Origin: Rhodocyclaceae bacterium
GTDB lineage: Bacteria; Pseudomonadota; Gammaproteobacteria; Burkholderiales; Rhodocyclaceae
Direction: 5' to 3'
NCBI GenBank assembly: GCA_028869135.1
Contig: JAGWTC010000008.1
Location: 1-64,000 of the forward strand
DNA: 64,000 nucleotides
Every line of letters begins with the position of its first letter. Position 1 is the stretch's first letter. Of this stretch, positions 8,006 through 15,741 are shown piece after piece. Below the pieces are notes generated by a model that was not told the origin of the DNA, did not search any database, and saw only the letters and a program-made list of their open reading frames with translations. Position numbers and translations under genes: made by a program.

Positions 8006-8662
8006 TTATTTCTTTAATCTAAGTAGGCGTTGCTTTTCTTCATCTGATACGGAAAGTGCGCGCACCGCATTTTCCCAGCTCTCTGCCTGGGGGATGTCTG
8101 GTTTCCCTGATGATGCTTTGTAACTTATTCCGCCAACTAATGATGGCGTCTTTAAATTACCCCTATTTTCTAGGTCCGGAGCTATACATCTTCGAAGTGC
8201 ATTAGTCGTAACTTTTAGATGTGTAGCTAAGGCGGCCAAAACTTCAGCCGGGAAATCTAAGATTCTCCCGGCTAAAATTTTTGTGAGTAAGATCGTCGAC
8301 TCCCCTAATCCTGAAGCGGCAGTAGCCCTTCTAAGTTTGGCGCCCGCAAGCTCATAGATTACTGCTTTTACAGCTGCCTCATCGGCAGTAGATTCAGAGT
8401 CGAGTTCATGTACTCGATTTAAAACAAAGCTCTGTAGACGAGAAATGGCCGCCTCGGATATTTCGTTGCCGAATTCACGCTCATCGGGTTCCGGCATGGT
8501 TTCATATGACGACCAGAGTGCGGCAAATTCAAGAATGTCTTGGCGATATTCGGGGTGTGCCTCACATGCTTTGAGAATGGCAGCAGGGTTGGGCTTTTCG
8601 GTAGCAAAGAAAAATTCGTCCAAGACTGCCTCCAACGATTGCTTCGAGTTGGGCGATGTCAT
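8006..8662 (-). CDS. HTH regulator between sigma factor and ImmA-helicase
   Basis: A 218-residue protein of unknown family. The middle contains an XRE-like helix-turn-helix around GLGESTILLTKILAGRI and EVLAALATHLKVTTNALRR. The N-terminal 70 residues, with AHPEYRQDILEFAALWSS, look like a small helical regulatory domain. ImmA/IrrE peptidases typically cleave HTH repressors encoded next door, so this is the natural substrate for the protease domain of the downstream fusion protein. That link is inference. The start overlaps the sigma-factor stop in an ATGA arrangement and has AGGAG at good spacing. Confidence 0.75.
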   Translation of the reverse strand: MTSPNSKQSLEAVLDEFFFATEKPNPAAILKACEAHPEYRQDILEFAALWSSYETMPEPDEREFGNEISEAAISRLQSFVLNRVHELDSESTADEAAVKAVIYELAGAKLRRATAASGLGESTILLTKILAGRILDFPAEVLAALATHLKVTTNALRRCIAPDLENRGNLKTPSLVGGISYKASSGKPDIPQAESWENAVRALSVSDEEKQRLLRLKK

Positions 8663-9387
8663 TTTTGGAACTCCTGTTTAATTTTCTTAAGTGCTTCGTT
8701 CTTGTAGTTGTTGATGGTTCGAGGTGTAACCTCTAGGGCTATTGCGATGTCCTTGACCATCATGTCTTCGACATACAGCATCAGGAATACGGAGTACTCC
8801 TCTGACGTCAGGATGTTCTGAAGACGCGCCGCAACGATCGCATGCTCCTGCTTGAGTGCCAGTATTTCTTCTGGCTTCTTTTCATCACGGAGTGCGGCGA
8901 TTTCTTGAACAGTTTTTTCCGGATCCTCATCGTCGGGAGAGTGATCCATGGCATCCAAGCTGACTTGGTATTTGCGCTTCTTTGCCATTAGACGTTTCTG
9001 GAAATCCAGTGCTCTCCTTTTGAAGAGCTGCCCAAAGAACTGTTCAGCGAAACTGGCATCTTTGGGGCGTGTCATAAGGCACTCCCAGACGTACAGCGAA
9101 ATCTCTTCCGCAGCTTGGTCGAGATCACTGAAGTTTATTGGATAGATGTGACTCTTAAGCGCAAAAGTCTTGGCCAAGCGCAATATGCGCTTTGATAGTG
9201 CGCGCGAGAATATTCCCAACCTATTCTGGTCGTTAGCCTCTCGGGCACGGCGGAACAGCCTGGAGAGCTGTTCCGTTGTAATAAAGTGCGGATCGCTATT
9301 CCAATCCGTAATGTTCAAGCGCGCATTCAACGCTTGATCGCTGAGAGCTTCGATGTTTAAGTCGGGTTCTTGCTCTTGTGTAGGCAT
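8659..9387 (-). CDS. Sigma-70-like RNA polymerase sigma factor
   Basis: A 242-residue protein. The first third holds a region-2-like segment (DLDQAAEEISLYVWECL, FFGQLFKRRALDFQKRL). The end is a clear region-4 helix-turn-helix: LTSEEYSVFLMLYVED followed by VKDIAIALEVTPRTINNYK. It should direct RNA polymerase to a specific promoter, or act as a region-4-type DNA-binding regulator, since promoter-melting residues are weakly conserved. It is the first gene of the operon with the HTH protein and ImmA-helicase, with four-base overlap downstream. Its promoter must lie in the 260-base gap shared divergently with the retron. Confidence 0.8.
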   Translation of the reverse strand: MPTQEQEPDLNIEALSDQALNARLNITDWNSDPHFITTEQLSRLFRRAREANDQNRLGIFSRALSKRILRLAKTFALKSHIYPINFSDLDQAAEEISLYVWECLMTRPKDASFAEQFFGQLFKRRALDFQKRLMAKKRKYQVSLDAMDHSPDDEDPEKTVQEIAALRDEKKPEEILALKQEHAIVAARLQNILTSEEYSVFLMLYVEDMMVKDIAIALEVTPRTINNYKNEALKKIKQEFQK

Positions 9388-9646
9388 GTCATTCCCATAC
9401 TGGTTTGGCCTCTATCAATGCGTGATGCCGTTCCGCCGCCTCCGTATGACTAAGTCGAATACGTATCGGGGAATCGGAAATTTTTGCGGAATGTCGGCAA
9501 AAATAATTCTATCGCAATGTTTTTATTGGAAAAGCGAAGGGACACATCGTAGGCCCTTAGCCCACTTTATCGGATGGGGTGACAGCTGCTTGCCCTAATT
9601 TCTAGTCGGCAATTGATGATCTTATGACGACTGGCTAAAATGCTTC

Positions 9647-9781
9647 GTCGCCTCGACAGGTACTTAATTCGGCTTGTGTTAACACTGAGCCACTGTAGCG
9701 AGGTATGCCCGTCGTTTGCTTCCCGTTATGGCTTTCATAGCTGATAGCCTTGGGGATACAGGTGAAAGATGTCGAGGCGAC
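9647..9781 (+). ncRNA. Retron msr-msd non-coding RNA
   Basis: Upstream of the reverse transcriptase a perfect 12-base inverted repeat, GTCGCCTCGACA at 9647-9658 and TGTCGAGGCGAC at 9770-9781, has the position and spacing of retron a1/a2. Between them lies GGCT-t-GTGttaaCAC-t-GAGCC (about 9672-9691), a typical msr hairpin. A longer msd-like region with GGCT/AGCC pairs follows (9728-9752). The RT start codon is 23 bases after a2. True transcript ends and the branching guanosine cannot be fixed by eye. Confidence 0.8.
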
Positions 9782-9804
9782 ACCTAACCTCCTAGGACTT
9801 CAGT

Positions 9805-11628
9805 GTGAGCGTCCCTTCCAAGATTCAGGATCAAACTGATGCCTTCTTGAAGGCGTATGCGCGTATTGACGTCGATTACATGTGTTTCAGTGTATTTGGC
9901 TCTTGGTATGACGAAATTAAGGGTCTTATTTACCCCGCACCAGCATATAAGACCTTCATAATAAACAAGCGTAACGGCGAGCCACGGATTCTCCAAGAGC
10001 CGAGGCAGAAGCTAAAGGACTTACAGCTTAAATTGCTGGACCACCTCTACGCTGAGGCTGGGGAGGCTAAGCCTTGTGTTCACGGATTTACGCCTGGACG
10101 GAGCATCGTTACTAATGCGCGGAGCCACTGTTCAGACAAGACGCGCTTTGTCCTGAATATCGATATCGAGGATTTTTTTCCATCGATCACCTTCTTCCGG
10201 GTGCGCGGAATGTTTCGGAAGCCGCCATTCTCGTACTCGCATGAGGTGGCCACGGTTCTAGCGCAGATGTGTACCTATCAAGGCGTTCTTCCCCAAGGTG
10301 CCCCCACATCACCACTCATTGCAAATCTCATCTGCCGGACTCTGGATGGCGAATTAACTCAGCTGGCTAGACAATGCCGGGCCACTTACACCAGATACGC
10401 GGACGATATTACGTTTTCTTTCTCCGTGAAGAGCGAGTTTCGGCTACCGCAAAAGATATGCACCTTCGATGGAAGTGAACTGACTCTTGGTGAAGAGTTG
10501 CGCAACATATTCGAAGAAAACTCGTTCAAGCTCAATGAAGGCAAGAGCCGAATAAGCGGCCGCAACAATAGACTTGCGGTAACCGGACTGACCATCAATG
10601 AATTTCCCAATGTTCGCCGCGTATTTATAGACAAAGTAAGGGGCGCTCTCCACGCTTGGGATAAATATGGATTCAAACGTGCTCAAGAAACATGGGAGAC
10701 AAAGGTAAAGAGTGGGACGGCTCTAGAGTACGAAAAGCGTGTGTGGACGCGCCAGACACGAGAGAAGTTTATTCCGCAGTTGCAGAACGTCCTCTTCGGC
10801 AAGTTGCTCTTCCTACGCATGGTTCGCGGCGCCGATGATCCGATCTACAAAAGGCTAGCCGAAAAATACAACGAGCTATGCATGGTCGAGGATATAGAAA
10901 ACCACGGCTTTTCATATGTCCGAGCGCCAGTCGATAATGTGGTGGTCAACGAAGACGACGCTGAAGACGCGGTTTTCGTGCTGGAGTGGATGGCCGACTA
11001 TGTCGATCCGAAAACACACGAATCCGATATGGTTGGAGGGCAGGGAACAGCATTCGTATATAGGGACGTTGGCTTAATTAGCTGCGACCATGTGCTCCGA
11101 TACGAAGGTGAATGCTTTACGCCGCCGAGATTGATTAGGACGAACGTTTTGTCGACAGAGATACGCTCGCTTAGCATTTCTTTGAAAAATCCCCGGTCTG
11201 GCGAAGAGTGGGCTGGCCATGTAGTTCGGATGGATCCGGATCTCGACCTCGCTTTACTACGATTTGGCGACGAGGCTCCGACGCCGCGACGTTACTTTGC
11301 CCCGCTTCCTAAAACACCGAATATAAAGTCCGTCGGCATTTTGATCGGCTTTCCTAATCACACGACAGACAAGCGCCCTAACTTCGTGAACAGTGAGGTT
11401 CTCAATGTCTACGAAATAAAGGACCGGACGTACATCGAGATATCAGAAAACATTCGACAGGGAAATAGCGGTGGCCCCTACGTCGATGAGAACTATCGCC
11501 TAGCGGGTGTTGCACAACAAGGCTCGAAGCAGGACTCCGGCAACGACGCTTGCCTATGTGTGACAGAGTTGGAGCAGTGGCTTTCAATATCGCCATCCGC
11601 ACCTGTTTCTGCGGAGCCTTCTATCTAA
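9805..11628 (+). CDS. Retron reverse transcriptase fused to trypsin-like protease
   Basis: A 607-residue fusion with GTG start. Residues 1-350 are a retron RT: NARSH at 104-108 (the retron NAxxH motif), NIDIEDFFPS, QGAPTSP at 164-170, YADD at 198-201 and the retron VTG motif at 259-261. Residues 400-600 are a chymotrypsin/trypsin-fold serine protease with H429 in SCDHVL, D481 in DPDLDLALL and S555 in QGNSGGPYV, a complete triad. It makes msDNA from the adjacent RNA, and the protease is presumably the toxic effector, released when a phage disturbs the RT-msDNA complex. RT-protease fusions are, as I recall, a recognised retron type (type XI). No separate effector or antitoxin gene lies nearby. 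Confidence 0.93.
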   Translation: MSVPSKIQDQTDAFLKAYARIDVDYMCFSVFGSWYDEIKGLIYPAPAYKTFIINKRNGEPRILQEPRQKLKDLQLKLLDHLYAEAGEAKPCVHGFTPGRSIVTNARSHCSDKTRFVLNIDIEDFFPSITFFRVRGMFRKPPFSYSHEVATVLAQMCTYQGVLPQGAPTSPLIANLICRTLDGELTQLARQCRATYTRYADDITFSFSVKSEFRLPQKICTFDGSELTLGEELRNIFEENSFKLNEGKSRISGRNNRLAVTGLTINEFPNVRRVFIDKVRGALHAWDKYGFKRAQETWETKVKSGTALEYEKRVWTRQTREKFIPQLQNVLFGKLLFLRMVRGADDPIYKRLAEKYNELCMVEDIENHGFSYVRAPVDNVVVNEDDAEDAVFVLEWMADYVDPKTHESDMVGGQGTAFVYRDVGLISCDHVLRYEGECFTPPRLIRTNVLSTEIRSLSISLKNPRSGEEWAGHVVRMDPDLDLALLRFGDEAPTPRRYFAPLPKTPNIKSVGILIGFPNHTTDKRPNFVNSEVLNVYEIKDRTYIEISENIRQGNSGGPYVDENYRLAGVAQQGSKQDSGNDACLCVTELEQWLSISPSAPVSAEPSI

Positions 11629-11760
11629 CACTAGTTACTCGTAAAGCCTTTTGCTTGGAGAAGGAAGGACGGTTCGAGGTTTCACCGAGCGGGAAATTCG
11701 CACCCCGTATGTAACTAATGTCAAAAAATTAGCTACACGTTTTTGTTGCCGCCGAAATGA

Positions 11761-11789
11761 AAAAGCCCAGGCACTGACTGGGCTTTTTT
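11761..11789. terminator. Bidirectional terminator after retron
   Basis: AAAAGCCCAG and CTGGGCTTTT pair perfectly over 10 bases (11761-11770 with 11778-11787) around a 7-base loop, with T runs on both strands. It separates the retron gene from the convergent PsiF-repeat gene. Confidence 0.85.
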
Positions 11790-11824
11790 GATTCAGCTGC
11801 TGGTGAATGATTTAGCCAATTGCG

Positions 11825-12109
11825 TTATTTCTCGCTGAGACACTTCTTCACGGATGAGTTCTTTGCCGCACCCGATAACGGCTTGCCATCCTTACTCACG
11901 GCCTTGGCCTCGCAAGCAGCGGTTTTGTCAGCCGACGCCGCAGACTTCTCGCATTTCTTAATGGACGAAGCCTTGGCGGCACCCACAAGCGGTTTGCCGT
12001 TCTTATCGATGGCCTTGGCCTCGCATCCGCTGGCGTCAGCCGCCGGCGCTTGAGCGTAGACAGATAGGGCAAACATCGAGCCAATCATTACAACGAATAA
12101 TTTCTTCAT
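11825..12109 (-). CDS. Periplasmic PsiF-repeat protein
   Basis: A 94-residue secreted protein. The start at 12109 is preferred because AGGAG lies eight bases upstream and it opens a signal peptide, MKKLFVVMIGSMFALSVYAQ. The mature part contains two copies of a cysteine-bounded repeat, CEAKAIDKNGKPLVGAAK...KKC and CEAKAVSKDGKPLSGAAK...KKC, matching the PsiF repeat of phosphate-starvation-inducible proteins. The function of PsiF is unknown. It ends against the retron terminator and lies about 95 bases upstream of the thermonuclease-like gene on the same strand. Probably island cargo. Confidence 0.8.
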   Translation of the reverse strand: MKKLFVVMIGSMFALSVYAQAPAADASGCEAKAIDKNGKPLVGAAKASSIKKCEKSAASADKTAACEAKAVSKDGKPLSGAAKNSSVKKCLSEK

Positions 12110-12203
12110 GTCATCTCCTATGTGTTCGGTTCTGTGCATCACCGCATGCGCATACTACCCCTAGCAAGCTAAAAGGAGGCAGTCCTCGCGAACCCACAAA
12201 GCG

Positions 12204-12704
12204 TCAGTGGCGCTTCTTGTGCCGAAACTCCCAAGGCGGTTCCGGATTCATGTCCTGCCACAACCCGATCCTCTGCGATCGCGCCGTTTCTTCGGCTTGG
12301 TTATAGCGCTCACGTTCGGCCGGTGGTTGCTCACGCTGATACTGCTTGTAGTGCCAGGCCATCCCCAGCTCGATTTGTCGGAGATTGGAGTCGGCGCCAT
12401 CCGCAGTAATGACACGGCCCACCGTGCGGTGGTAGCGGTCCTGTTTGTGCCACTCGACCGTAACTTGCTTCCGGAAGACCTGTTCGGCTAAGGCTTGCTT
12501 CGAGCGTTGGCCAAAGGGTTGGGATTTTTCTGGTGCGTCGATTCCCGAGAGACGGATCTTGTGCTGGACATGCTCGACGTCCAAAACCGTCAAGGTATCG
12601 CCATCTGAGATGGAAACCACTTCACCCTTGATCACCTCGCCAGCATGAGATGCACTGATAAAAAGAGCGAGCAGGGCAGTAGGGAGGGTTTGGCTTAGAC
12701 GCAT
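12204..12704 (-). CDS. Thermonuclease-like (SNase) secreted nuclease
   Basis: A staphylococcal-nuclease-fold protein of 166 residues from the ATG at 12704, where a signal peptide begins (MRLSQTLPTALLALFISASHA). A TTG 120 bases further upstream is in frame but would bury that signal. Family motifs present: SDGDTLTV, IRLSGIDAPEKSQPFGQ and DRYHRTVGRV, giving the usual catalytic Arg/Glu/Arg set, and a conserved end QRIGLWQDMNPEPPWEFR. It should degrade DNA or RNA in the periplasm or outside the cell with calcium. Such genes are common on conjugative and genomic islands. Confidence 0.9.
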   Translation of the reverse strand: MRLSQTLPTALLALFISASHAGEVIKGEVVSISDGDTLTVLDVEHVQHKIRLSGIDAPEKSQPFGQRSKQALAEQVFRKQVTVEWHKQDRYHRTVGRVITADGADSNLRQIELGMAWHYKQYQREQPPAERERYNQAEETARSQRIGLWQDMNPEPPWEFRHKKRH

Positions 12705-12857
12705 ATTGCTTAATCGGTAAAAGGTGCTGTGTATTACCCACAGAAGCTTTGGGTAACCCTGTGGATAAACGATGAACAAAAGACCTAGTGTCTTATCATC
12801 ATGCAATATTTTACAACTGCTCAATTTCTGAGCAGCTTACTTGCCAGGGAGGTCGCC

Positions 12858-13076
12858 GTGCTGAAGGAAATCGTGGTTGCCGTTGCTATCCTCGTTGCTC
12901 AGGCCGCATTGATTGAACCTTCCTTTGCCAAGGGAGGTGGTAGTCGCCCGCACTATGGCGGCGGATCACACAGCGCTTCGCATGGTGGCCACTACTCTGG
13001 TGGCAGTGGTTCCTCTCACCGCGGTGGTTCATACAAAAACACCAAATCGGCGAACCGTTACGGCACCCATAAATAG
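12858..13076 (+). CDS. Small secreted Gly/Ser/His-rich protein
   Basis: A 72-residue protein starting at GTG 12858, with AGGGAGG at the right distance; an in-frame ATG at 12801 lacks a Shine-Dalgarno. Residues 1-25 are a signal peptide ending SFA. The mature peptide is low-complexity with HYGGGSHSASHGGHYSGG and ends KSANRYGTHK. Similar short secreted peptides occur widely in betaproteobacteria without known function. It is divergent from the nuclease gene, with about 150 bases between them. Confidence 0.65.
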   Translation: MLKEIVVAVAILVAQAALIEPSFAKGGGSRPHYGGGSHSASHGGHYSGGSGSSHRGGSYKNTKSANRYGTHK

Positions 13077-13424
13077 CCAAGCGGGCTAATGTCATTTGGC
13101 TAGGCGCAGATGATTCCCTACGTTTGCCATCTGGTTCCGAATAGTGACAAGCGATTCGGCTCTTGTTAAGTTGCTCCCTATGAATTATTCTGAAAGAACT
13201 GCACTGGCATAACGTCGTTTTCTCATCATATGCTTTCCTCTTCCGCCATCAGCTCCAGCAATTGGAACTACCTGACCTCCCCGGTCTGGTGTGGCGGTCG
13301 TTCGTTCGCTGTTTATCAGCGAACCTCCATACGTATAGCCCGCTAACTCAGCGTATTCCTCTTCCCGGTCAACCGGGTTTGGCAATGCGGCCCAGGCCGC
13401 GCTATCACGTTATGGAGCAACACC
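13077..13424. other. Intergenic region without a supported gene
   Basis: Short ORFs exist on both strands (for example 13185-13385 minus) but none has a Shine-Dalgarno, family motif or sensible neighbour. No clear terminator or repeat was seen. It probably holds the promoter of the phosphoesterase operon. Confidence 0.5.
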
Positions 13425-13640
13425 ATGTGGTCCTCTCGGCAACCTAATGCCTTTTCGCTTGGCGATCATGCCGGCAGCGGAACTTACGAAGCACGACAAC
13501 TCCTCACCCTTCAAGCAATCAGGGTCGAAATCTCACGTCAGCAACAGATCGGGGGAACAAGGAGTAATAAGGCCTCCTTGGCAGACGCCGACATCGAAGA
13601 TGAGGTGGAAATTTCCAGCACCGTGCGGGAGGCCACATGA
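13425..13640 (+). CDS. Small hypothetical protein coupled to phosphoesterase operon
   Basis: A 71-residue ORF whose TGA overlaps the ATG of the first metallophosphoesterase (ATGA). GGAG lies about eight bases before its ATG. The C-terminal half is acidic (DADIEDEVEISS). No family is recognised. The four-base overlap is the same device used by the next genes of the operon, which argues for a real gene; composition alone would not. Confidence 0.5.
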   Translation: MWSSRQPNAFSLGDHAGSGTYEARQLLTLQAIRVEISRQQQIGGTRSNKASLADADIEDEVEISSTVREAT

Positions 13641-14452
13641 AGATTCATTACCTCTCCGATATCCATCTCGAGTACGGCAAGTGGCAGAAAAACATTGACG
13701 TCAACGCTATTGACGCCGATGTGAGCATCCTCGCCGGCGACATTGGCGTCGGTCTGCAGGGGCTGCAGTGGGCCCTGAGCTTTGAGCGGCCCGTGATCTA
13801 TGTCATGGGCAACCATGAGTACTACGGCCCGAGGCCAATGACTGAGCTTTGGCGAAAGGCGCGTGCGAAGGTCCAGGGGACACACGTTCATCTGTTGGAG
13901 AACGAGTCTGTTGTCATCGATGGCGTGCGTTTTCTTGGCTGCACGCTCTGGACAGACTTTTGTCTCTTCGGTTCGGAACGTCAGACCGAGATGATGCAAC
14001 GTGCTCACAGAGACATGAACGACTACAACAGAATTTCTGTCACAACCAGACGGAGAGTGTCCTGGGATGCGGGCTATGGCTATACGCGCCGCATGGGTGA
14101 TTTTTTGTCCGCGCACAAGGTACTCACCCTGCATCAGGAGAGCAGAGCCTTTCTCGAACAGGCGCTTAAGAGCGTCCCCGACCACGGTGAATGGAACAAA
14201 ACCGTTGTGGTGACGCATCACGCACCATCCGCCTTGAGCCTGACTTATCGGCAGCCGGGCTCTCTGACGGATTCGGCCTATGCCAGTCACCTCGATGCGT
14301 TGGTCGAGCAGGCGAACCTCTGGGTACATGGGCACACACATGTCTCTGCCGATTACCCCATCGGTGCGGGTCGAGTGGTGTCGAATCCGCGCGGCTATAT
14401 GGGCTATGGCGAGATTTTTTCCTTTACCCCAGCCAAGGTTGTGGAGGTCTGA
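13637..14452 (+). CDS. Calcineurin-like metallophosphoesterase 1
   Basis: A 271-residue cytosolic binuclear metallophosphoesterase. Motifs in order: SDIHLE (D/H), LAGDIGVG, VMGNHEYYG, VVTHHAPS and VHGHTHVS, so all metal ligands are present. It hydrolyses a phosphomono- or diester; the substrate cannot be told. GGGAGG precedes the ATG. The second phosphoesterase gene starts three bases after its stop, and the two proteins share overall layout, so they look like an ancient duplication. First enzyme of a tight four-enzyme operon. Confidence 0.9.
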   Translation: MKIHYLSDIHLEYGKWQKNIDVNAIDADVSILAGDIGVGLQGLQWALSFERPVIYVMGNHEYYGPRPMTELWRKARAKVQGTHVHLLENESVVIDGVRFLGCTLWTDFCLFGSERQTEMMQRAHRDMNDYNRISVTTRRRVSWDAGYGYTRRMGDFLSAHKVLTLHQESRAFLEQALKSVPDHGEWNKTVVVTHHAPSALSLTYRQPGSLTDSAYASHLDALVEQANLWVHGHTHVSADYPIGAGRVVSNPRGYMGYGEIFSFTPAKVVEV

Positions 14453-14455
14453 GAT

Positions 14456-15235
14456 ATGAAACTCGCGCTCTATTCCGATCTCCACCGCGAACAGATGCGG
14501 ACCGATGCATGGGAGCCCCCGCAGCTTGACGTTGACGTGGTTGTTCTGGCCGGCGATATCGGCAGTCATACCCACGGCCTCGCCTGGGCGGCCGATACTT
14601 TCCGTCGGGGTCCAGGCTGTCCGGATGTCGTCTACGTCATCGGCAACCATGAATACTACGACGCGCATCTAGGATTGCTGGATGAAATGCGGAAACCTAA
14701 ATGGAAGAGCACAGGTGTGCATCTGCTGGAACGAGACGTACTGGAGTTGTCCGGTGTCCGTATCCTCGGCTGTACGCTCTGGAGCGGCTTCGACCTCTAT
14801 GGTGCTGATCAAATCGACGTTGCAATGGCGCACGCCAAAAATGGCATCAACGATTATTGGATGATCCATGCCCGCAGAGGGCATCGTCTGGCGCCGCGCG
14901 ATACTTGGCGACTGCATCACCAATCTGTCCAATGGCTGGACGTAGAGCTCGACAAGCCGTTTAATGGCAAGACAATCGTTGTGACGCACTTCGCACCGCA
15001 TCGCCGCTGCGTGCCTTCTCAATATGAGGGGAGCGATCTGTCACCGTACTTCGTGACTGATCTTTCAGGCCTGATGGAAAAGCATCGGATTGATGTCTGG
15101 TGCTTCGGCCATACGCACACAAACTGCGATTTCATCGCCGAGAATGGATGTCGGGTCGTCAGCAACCAGCGCGGGTATGTGAGTGAGGCTCGGCGCGGGC
15201 TCGGGTTCAGGCCCGAATTGGTGATTGAAGTATGA
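14456..15235 (+). CDS. Calcineurin-like metallophosphoesterase 2
   Basis: A 259-residue paralogue of the preceding protein with the same metal motifs: YSDLHRE, LAGDIGSH, VIGNHEYYD, VVTHFAPH and CFGHTHTN. Both share a middle helix region and an end with VVSNxRGY, where the first has VVSNPRGYMGYG and this one VVSNQRGYVSEA. Two paralogues kept in tandem suggest different substrates or a heterodimer. GGAGG precedes the ATG and the stop overlaps the exonuclease start. Confidence 0.9.
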   Translation: MKLALYSDLHREQMRTDAWEPPQLDVDVVVLAGDIGSHTHGLAWAADTFRRGPGCPDVVYVIGNHEYYDAHLGLLDEMRKPKWKSTGVHLLERDVLELSGVRILGCTLWSGFDLYGADQIDVAMAHAKNGINDYWMIHARRGHRLAPRDTWRLHHQSVQWLDVELDKPFNGKTIVVTHFAPHRRCVPSQYEGSDLSPYFVTDLSGLMEKHRIDVWCFGHTHTNCDFIAENGCRVVSNQRGYVSEARRGLGFRPELVIEV

Positions 15236-15741
15236 CCATGCTGATCTTCTTTGACACGGAATTCACCAACCTTTCGGCCGATGCCAAGCTCATCAGCATC
15301 GGCTTGGTGGATGAGGCTGGGGAGCGCACGTTCTATGCTGAGCTCTCCGATACTTGGAAAGAACGTGACGCCAGTGATTTCGTCACCACGGAGGTCATTC
15401 CGTGGCTTGCCGGGAATGAGGTTCGAATCCCCAAGGCTGCTCTATGTGAACAACTGGCGGCTTGGCTTCTCTCGTTCGATGAACCGGTGCAACTGGCGAC
15501 CGACAGTATGAGCTGGGACTGGATCTGGATTGTCGACCTGTTCGGGGCGCCTGGGGGTGACAAGTGGCCGACAAATTTGGATCCGCGACCATTTCTGCTG
15601 ACGATGAATTACCTCACGCGGTATGACGAGTTCGTCGCGGCGATCGAGGGTATTTTCGCGAAAGGCATCATGCGCCGTCACCATGCACTGGACGATGCGA
15701 AGGTCAATCGGCTGGCGTGGCTGGCTTCGGAGAAGCCATGA
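15232..15741 (+). CDS. DEDDh 3'-5' exoribonuclease-like protein
   Basis: A 169-residue exonuclease-fold protein. It begins FFDTEFT with the first Asp/Glu pair, has a central acidic segment around MSWDWIWIVDL, and ends with HHALDDAKVNRLAW, giving the His and final Asp of a DEDDh enzyme. It resembles the RNase AS-type 3'-5' exoribonucleases that trim RNA tails. The start overlaps the second phosphoesterase and the stop overlaps the third in ATGA junctions, so its product is probably made in fixed ratio with theirs. A role in RNA end processing together with phosphate removal is plausible. Confidence 0.85.
   Translation: MTMLIFFDTEFTNLSADAKLISIGLVDEAGERTFYAELSDTWKERDASDFVTTEVIPWLAGNEVRIPKAALCEQLAAWLLSFDEPVQLATDSMSWDWIWIVDLFGAPGGDKWPTNLDPRPFLLTMNYLTRYDEFVAAIEGIFAKGIMRRHHALDDAKVNRLAWLASEKP

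Noticed and set aside
12730-12770. Plasmid-like origin from two DnaA-box-like words (TTACCCACA and TGTGGATAA) near 12734 and 12760
   Set aside because: Only one is a perfect box, no rep gene or iterons are nearby, and the chance level in this stretch is not low.
13185-13385. 66-residue minus-strand ORF
   Set aside because: No ribosome site, motif or conserved neighbour; kept as intergenic.
13538-14668. 376-residue minus-strand ORF opposite the first phosphoesterase
   Set aside because: Shadow of a well-supported metallophosphoesterase gene with full motifs on the plus strand.
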